Assembly: GCA_025594325.1 (NCBI GenBank)
Contig: JANHCV010000009.1
Location: 1,178,001 to 1,242,000, forward strand
DNA length: 64,000 bases
Source of the DNA: Blastocladiella emersonii ATCC 22665
Taxonomy: Eukaryota; Blastocladiomycota; Blastocladiomycetes; Blastocladiales; Blastocladiaceae
Reading direction: 5' to 3'
The notes under the pieces are model-generated. The model ran no database searches. It was not told where the DNA came from and worked only from the letters and a program-made list of their open reading frames with translations. Shown here one piece after another: positions 60,831 through 64,000 of this stretch (position 1 is the first letter of the stretch; each line of letters opens with the position of its first letter). The position numbers were made by a program, and so were the translations under genes.

Positions 60831-63205
60831 TACTCACAATCATTGCCGTCGTCCTCTCCAGTATTGAGTCTGTAGCTGTAGACCACACCAGTCACCACTG
60901 GCCGCTTGGTCCGGGCCGTCCGATTGTACTGGGTGCACCAGTCCTTGGCATGCTTGCCCATGCAGTGCTTGCAGAGGTTTATTGTGGCCTTGCCCAGTCC
61001 GCGCGCCTCCATCAGGGAGTCATTCCACTTGGTTTTGGGGTGCAGATCAAGTGCGCGGAGGAAATCAGTGTAAAGCATCGCCTGCTCCGGATCCGCCGTC
61101 ACAGTCAGCGGGCAGTCATCATCAATCAGTGCGCTCCCAATTGGATCGTTTGCCAGTTTAGCCATGACAGCGTTATCCTTGAATACCTGCGCCATCATGT
61201 CATCGCGGAATGTGAGCCCCTGGTTCTCCTCAAGGTGCTGCACAGTGAAGTGATACGCGTCCAGGGCAAACAGCAGAATGTTCAGCAAGTACTTGTCTCG
61301 GATCTGCGCCTGGAGGAACGTGTTCTCGCGTTCGGGCTTCTTTGTAAAGTTGATAAACATGAAACGCTTGGAAACTTCGTTGAAAACTTCGGTAATCTTG
61401 AGAACAAAGTTGGACGTTGGCAGCATATGCGCCTCAAAGGCATCAGTGACCTCGTCCCCGCCCTTTCGCGCGCTGGAAAGTCCCTGACCCTCGACCAGGT
61501 TCTTGGCCGTCTGGAAACCAAGTTTCTCGAAAAAGTCGGCATTTACATCTGTGAGCTCCCACGCGACCTTGTTCTTCGTATACGCGATCGTAAACTTGGT
61601 CACAGTTTCATCACTGGCCGTGGCCTGGAAGCGGTGCATCCCATGGATGTCCTGAACAAGCTTGATGGACAGGGACTTGCCCGTGCCCGACTCGCCATAG
61701 GTAAATGGCGTGATTGCCCAGTTGTCAAAGTATCCCACTGGGAACATGGTGCGGCCAAAGTACATCATCACGTACTGAATCTTGGCAAGCTCGTTGCTAC
61801 CAAACTGTAGATCAAGCACGTCCTGATAAGGGCCCAGGCTGAGCTCAGAGTACTTGTTCAGGTAATCGAAATCGAACTCGTTGTCAATGTACGTCCACAC
61901 CACTGGGTTCCCACTGCAAACGTGGTTTACAAACCACTCGTAGTTGTCCTCGATGTCCTGTAGAGAAATTGGCCCCCATTTACGGTTCTCATGCGTGCTA
62001 GTGAACAGAACCCCATTCTTGAACGCGATCAGGCTGCGGTTTTGTTTGTACTGGGGGATGTTCTTAGAACCCTGCGCCAATCGCTGTGTTACGTGGCGGC
62101 GGTACTTGCTTGCGTCCTGGTTGTAATAGTCGACAATTACGTCATCGAGAATGTAGGACACGTACTCATCCACTGTCATGTGGCGCTCAAAATAAAACGG
62201 GTTCTTTGCTGATGGCTTGTAAATGTACTCGCTGTCCTTGACATAGCCCAGGGTCTTGAACTCGTCCACGATAAACTCTGAGATCAACTGCGTTGGTGTC
62301 TTCTCCTCCTCCTCTTCCTCGGGCTCTGGAATGGCACAGGGCGCGACAATGGGTTTCTCGGCCCACATGATATCAAAACCCGTCTTTTCGAGCGTGTACG
62401 CACCGAGGTCGGCCATAAACTGCTCGTTGATCTGATCTGAGGCACGGACCATCATGCCGTCGTACATGAGAACCGCGACCTTGATGTCACGCGAGGCGCA
62501 AAAGTCCTTGGCGTGAAGAAGGAGCTTGCACTCGACACACTGATAGACGAACGAGAGGAATGAGCCCTGGCGATTGGGATGCTTTGGCGACGACATGGCC
62601 CACACATCCGGGTGCATCTCTTGAAACTTGGGAACCACGACGTTGTACAAAAACGCGTGGAACGCCTTGTACTCGGCGGGAAACTCCAACGGACACTTTT
62701 TGCTGAACGAGCCAGCGAAGAAATCGGTTTTGTTCATGCCCAGTCGATCAAGTACGCTGTTTCGGTTCTCAATGTACTCGTTGAGAAGAGGGTACTCGAG
62801 TCCATGGTGACGAGCCAGTTGGTGGATGATGGTTGGCGCACAGTTGTGCATGTCGATATCTTGGAGCACGCCCTCGAACAGGAACGCACGCGTTTCGCCG
62901 CAAATCTTTTGTAGCCCAGGAGTAGTAGGCGTGGTAGTAAGTCGGCCAGAGTTTGTCGTGTCTGAGAACTTGTAGATGGTCTCGACTTCACCGCGCTTAT
63001 TCATCTTGCGACGGATTGAGTTGACGATTTTCGTTTCCTTGGCCTGTTGCTTTGGGTCGGCACACGAACACTGGATCGCCTTGCTGTGTAGAGCTTCCAC
63101 GGCCTTGGGGTTCACTGGCGCCATGAGGCGGACGGCATAGAGCGGGTCAAGAATCTTTGAAAGGTCCTTGACAGTCTCGGTAATCTTTGAGGCGGCGGAA
63201 GACAT
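60830..63205 (-). CDS. PLV2 polymerase-like domain fused to SF3 helicase
   Basis: 791 residues from the ATG at 63205 (MSSAASKITETVKDLSKIL); the GGGACAGTAAG leader upstream favours this start. N-terminal polymerase-like marks parallel PLV1: QDIDMHNCAPTII, GSFLSFVYQCVECKLLLHAKD and LMYDGMMVR. The SF3 helicase has Walker A GESGTGKS near residue 504, the B-like strand VAWELTDVN, and a downstream FVLKITEVFNEVSKRFMFINF. A Glu-rich stretch (EEEEEE near residue 300) separates the halves. It would start and drive replication of the element. The frame is intact and stops at TAG 60830-60832. Overall similarity to the PLV1 protein is low outside motifs, so the two diverged long ago. Confidence 0.8.
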   Translation of the reverse strand: MSSAASKITETVKDLSKILDPLYAVRLMAPVNPKAVEALHSKAIQCSCADPKQQAKETKIVNSIRRKMNKRGEVETIYKFSDTTNSGRLTTTPTTPGLQKICGETRAFLFEGVLQDIDMHNCAPTIIHQLARHHGLEYPLLNEYIENRNSVLDRLGMNKTDFFAGSFSKKCPLEFPAEYKAFHAFLYNVVVPKFQEMHPDVWAMSSPKHPNRQGSFLSFVYQCVECKLLLHAKDFCASRDIKVAVLMYDGMMVRASDQINEQFMADLGAYTLEKTGFDIMWAEKPIVAPCAIPEPEEEEEEKTPTQLISEFIVDEFKTLGYVKDSEYIYKPSAKNPFYFERHMTVDEYVSYILDDVIVDYYNQDASKYRRHVTQRLAQGSKNIPQYKQNRSLIAFKNGVLFTSTHENRKWGPISLQDIEDNYEWFVNHVCSGNPVVWTYIDNEFDFDYLNKYSELSLGPYQDVLDLQFGSNELAKIQYVMMYFGRTMFPVGYFDNWAITPFTYGESGTGKSLSIKLVQDIHGMHRFQATASDETVTKFTIAYTKNKVAWELTDVNADFFEKLGFQTAKNLVEGQGLSSARKGGDEVTDAFEAHMLPTSNFVLKITEVFNEVSKRFMFINFTKKPERENTFLQAQIRDKYLLNILLFALDAYHFTVQHLEENQGLTFRDDMMAQVFKDNAVMAKLANDPIGSALIDDDCPLTVTADPEQAMLYTDFLRALDLHPKTKWNDSLMEARGLGKATINLCKHCMGKHAKDWCTQYNRTARTKRPVVTGVVYSYRLNTGEDDGNDCE

Positions 63206-63244
63206 TTTGGGGATGTTCTTACTGTCCCACAAGAGGAAAAACCG
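63206..63244 (-). promoter_or_regulatory. T-rich/CAGTAA leader of PLV2 helicase gene
   Basis: Minus strand: GGTTTTTCCTCTTGTGGGAC, then AGTAAGAACATCCCCAAA and ATG. The AGTAA element is shared with PLV1. Confidence 0.45.
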
Positions 63245-63324
63245 GCTGCTTTTATGCGTCTGGCGCGTTTATCGATAACTCTTCAGAAATAGCTATCGAT
63301 ATGTCATTTGGATCGCGGGAACGT

Positions 63325-63780
63325 CTATTCCGCGTCGTCTTCCGCCGTCTCTGGCTTCTGTTTCTTTTCGAGTTTGCGCACAGATGCCTTTGCAATTGCC
63401 TTGAGCATCACATCGAGCTTTACTTTTTCCCATTCCGCGCGGATAATTTCCGCCTCGCACTCTGGAATGGAAAACTTGGCAAGAGTTCCTGCAATGTCCA
63501 CGTCCAGCTTTCGAACCTTTAACTTGCCCACGAGCTCGAGGAGTGTGTTTTCGCCCCAGGAAGTGAGCGGGCACTTGGAAAGCTTGCGATTCAAAGCGAG
63601 TTCGACGATCGCCACGCGGGCAGCGAGTGCGCGGACCTTCTCAAACGCGGCACCCGCCATCCCTGGGGATATCGTTGCGATGGCTTCGCTGTCAAGCTGC
63701 AGAACGAGTTCTGGATCGAATACAGTGTTGGGGATGTCAGTGACATGGCTCAGGAAGAATCCCATCAAGTGCGAGTCCAT
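63325..63780 (-). CDS. PLV2 uncharacterised protein
   Basis: 151 residues from the ATG at 63780 (MDSHLMGFFLSHVTDIPNTV). Helical, with a Lys/Glu-rich end (LEKKQKPETAEDDAE); no domain and no clear PLV1 counterpart. Same strand as the helicase gene, with ~120 bp between. Confidence 0.55.
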   Translation of the reverse strand: MDSHLMGFFLSHVTDIPNTVFDPELVLQLDSEAIATISPGMAGAAFEKVRALAARVAIVELALNRKLSKCPLTSWGENTLLELVGKLKVRKLDVDIAGTLAKFSIPECEAEIIRAEWEKVKLDVMLKAIAKASVRKLEKKQKPETAEDDAE

Positions 63781-63847
63781 TAGCAACAGGCGCGAAAACT
63801 TTTAGCGATAACGCCAAACGTATAAAACGCGGACATCCCCGCGTACC

Positions 63848-63875
63848 TTTTTTGCCTGCTCTGTAGTAAAGCACA
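63848..63875 (+). promoter_or_regulatory. T-tract/TAGTAAA leader in PLV2
   Basis: TTTTTTGCCTGCTCTGTAGT then AAAGCACA before ATG 63876, the plus-strand equivalent of the PLV1 leader at 40172. Confidence 0.45.
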
Positions 63876-64000
63876 ATGGCGTCGTTCGAGCTTCTGGTCA
63901 AGGACATCCTCGCGCAAGCCACCAAGGAGTTTATGAACGCCCTCGAGCCCCGCCTCCAAGCCATCGAGGACAAGCAAGCGACGATTCTCAGCCACATGGC
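63876..64000 (+). CDS. PLV2 gene start, like N-terminus of PLV1 recombinase gene
   Basis: Partial, cut by the window end. MASFELLVKDILAQATKEFM and the following coiled-coil-like ALEPRLQAIEDKQA occupy the same place in the element as the PLV1 gene at 40196 and have the same length of helical N-terminus. Whether a tyrosine-recombinase core follows cannot be seen. Confidence 0.5.
   Translation, partial: MASFELLVKDILAQATKEFMNALEPRLQAIEDKQATILSHM

Larger units (their letters stand above)
59911..64000. mobile_element. PLV2: left part of a second polinton-like element
   Basis: Begins with a perfect 26-bp palindrome (half-site TGAAGTATCCTTA) whose GTATCC...GGATAC core is shared with the PLV1 tip. 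It continues with a second hairpin (ATCCCTGGGG...CCCCAGGGAT, 59979-60016), a repeat-rich non-coding stretch and a minus-strand polymerase-like/SF3 helicase gene. Two short genes with divergent starts follow, the second cut by the window edge. Its proteins are only distantly similar to PLV1, so it is a different lineage and not a copy. The right end and target duplication lie outside the window. Confidence 0.75.

Overview
The window reads as nuclear DNA of a fungus, probably a GC-rich basidiomycetous yeast. The support is a complete RNA polymerase III largest-subunit gene of fungal type, short introns (59-90 nt, GTAC/GTAT donors, TGTAG-like acceptors), dense intron-poor genes and lineage-specific tandem families. 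No species can be named from the sequence alone.

Bases 1-20,840 hold a same-strand array of one paralogous family (family A): a partial copy at the left edge, five further copies (one clearly broken) and a decayed seventh copy beyond an inserted C2H2 zinc-finger gene. Another copy lies at 56.4-59.4 kb. Family A proteins have a Pro/Gln-rich start, a ~100-residue helical block with a WLR core, a long acidic/Ser linker, and a C-terminal half whose two beta-rich blocks resemble the tandem ubiquitin-like domains of USP7/Ubp15, without the protease. The Pol III subunit gene occupies 21.1-25.3 kb on the minus strand. At 26.9-34.8 kb come three tandem F-box-like genes (family B), all damaged, all with a phase-1 intron at the same place. 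Families A and B share a ~40-nt module around the start codon, with a tiny upstream ORF starting exactly 11 nt before the main ATG.

From 36,304 to 51,089 lies a complete ~14.8-kb polinton-like virus (PLV1) with ~730-bp terminal inverted repeats ending in a perfect 24-bp palindrome and a 5-bp AGAGA target duplication. It encodes a polymerase-like/SF3 helicase, a tyrosine-recombinase-like protein, an rve integrase, a repeat-rich fibre, an A32-type ATPase, a double-jelly-roll capsid protein, a penton-like protein and several small proteins. It sits inside the coding region of an F-box/LRR host gene: the two halves (51.1-51.4 kb and 34.9-36.3 kb, minus strand) are in the same frame once the element and one AGAGA are left out. 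Four PLV1 reading frames each contain one in-frame TGA, and half of the mismatches between its terminal repeats are CpG transitions, which points to CpG deamination of a young insertion.

From 51.7 to 59.9 kb there is an intact uncharacterised gene, an orphan start module, decaying gene pieces and the eighth family A copy. A second, different polinton-like element (PLV2) starts at 59,911 with a 26-bp palindrome and runs off the right edge. It keeps the PLV1 order: terminus, minus-strand polymerase/helicase, then a plus-strand gene with a similar N-terminus.
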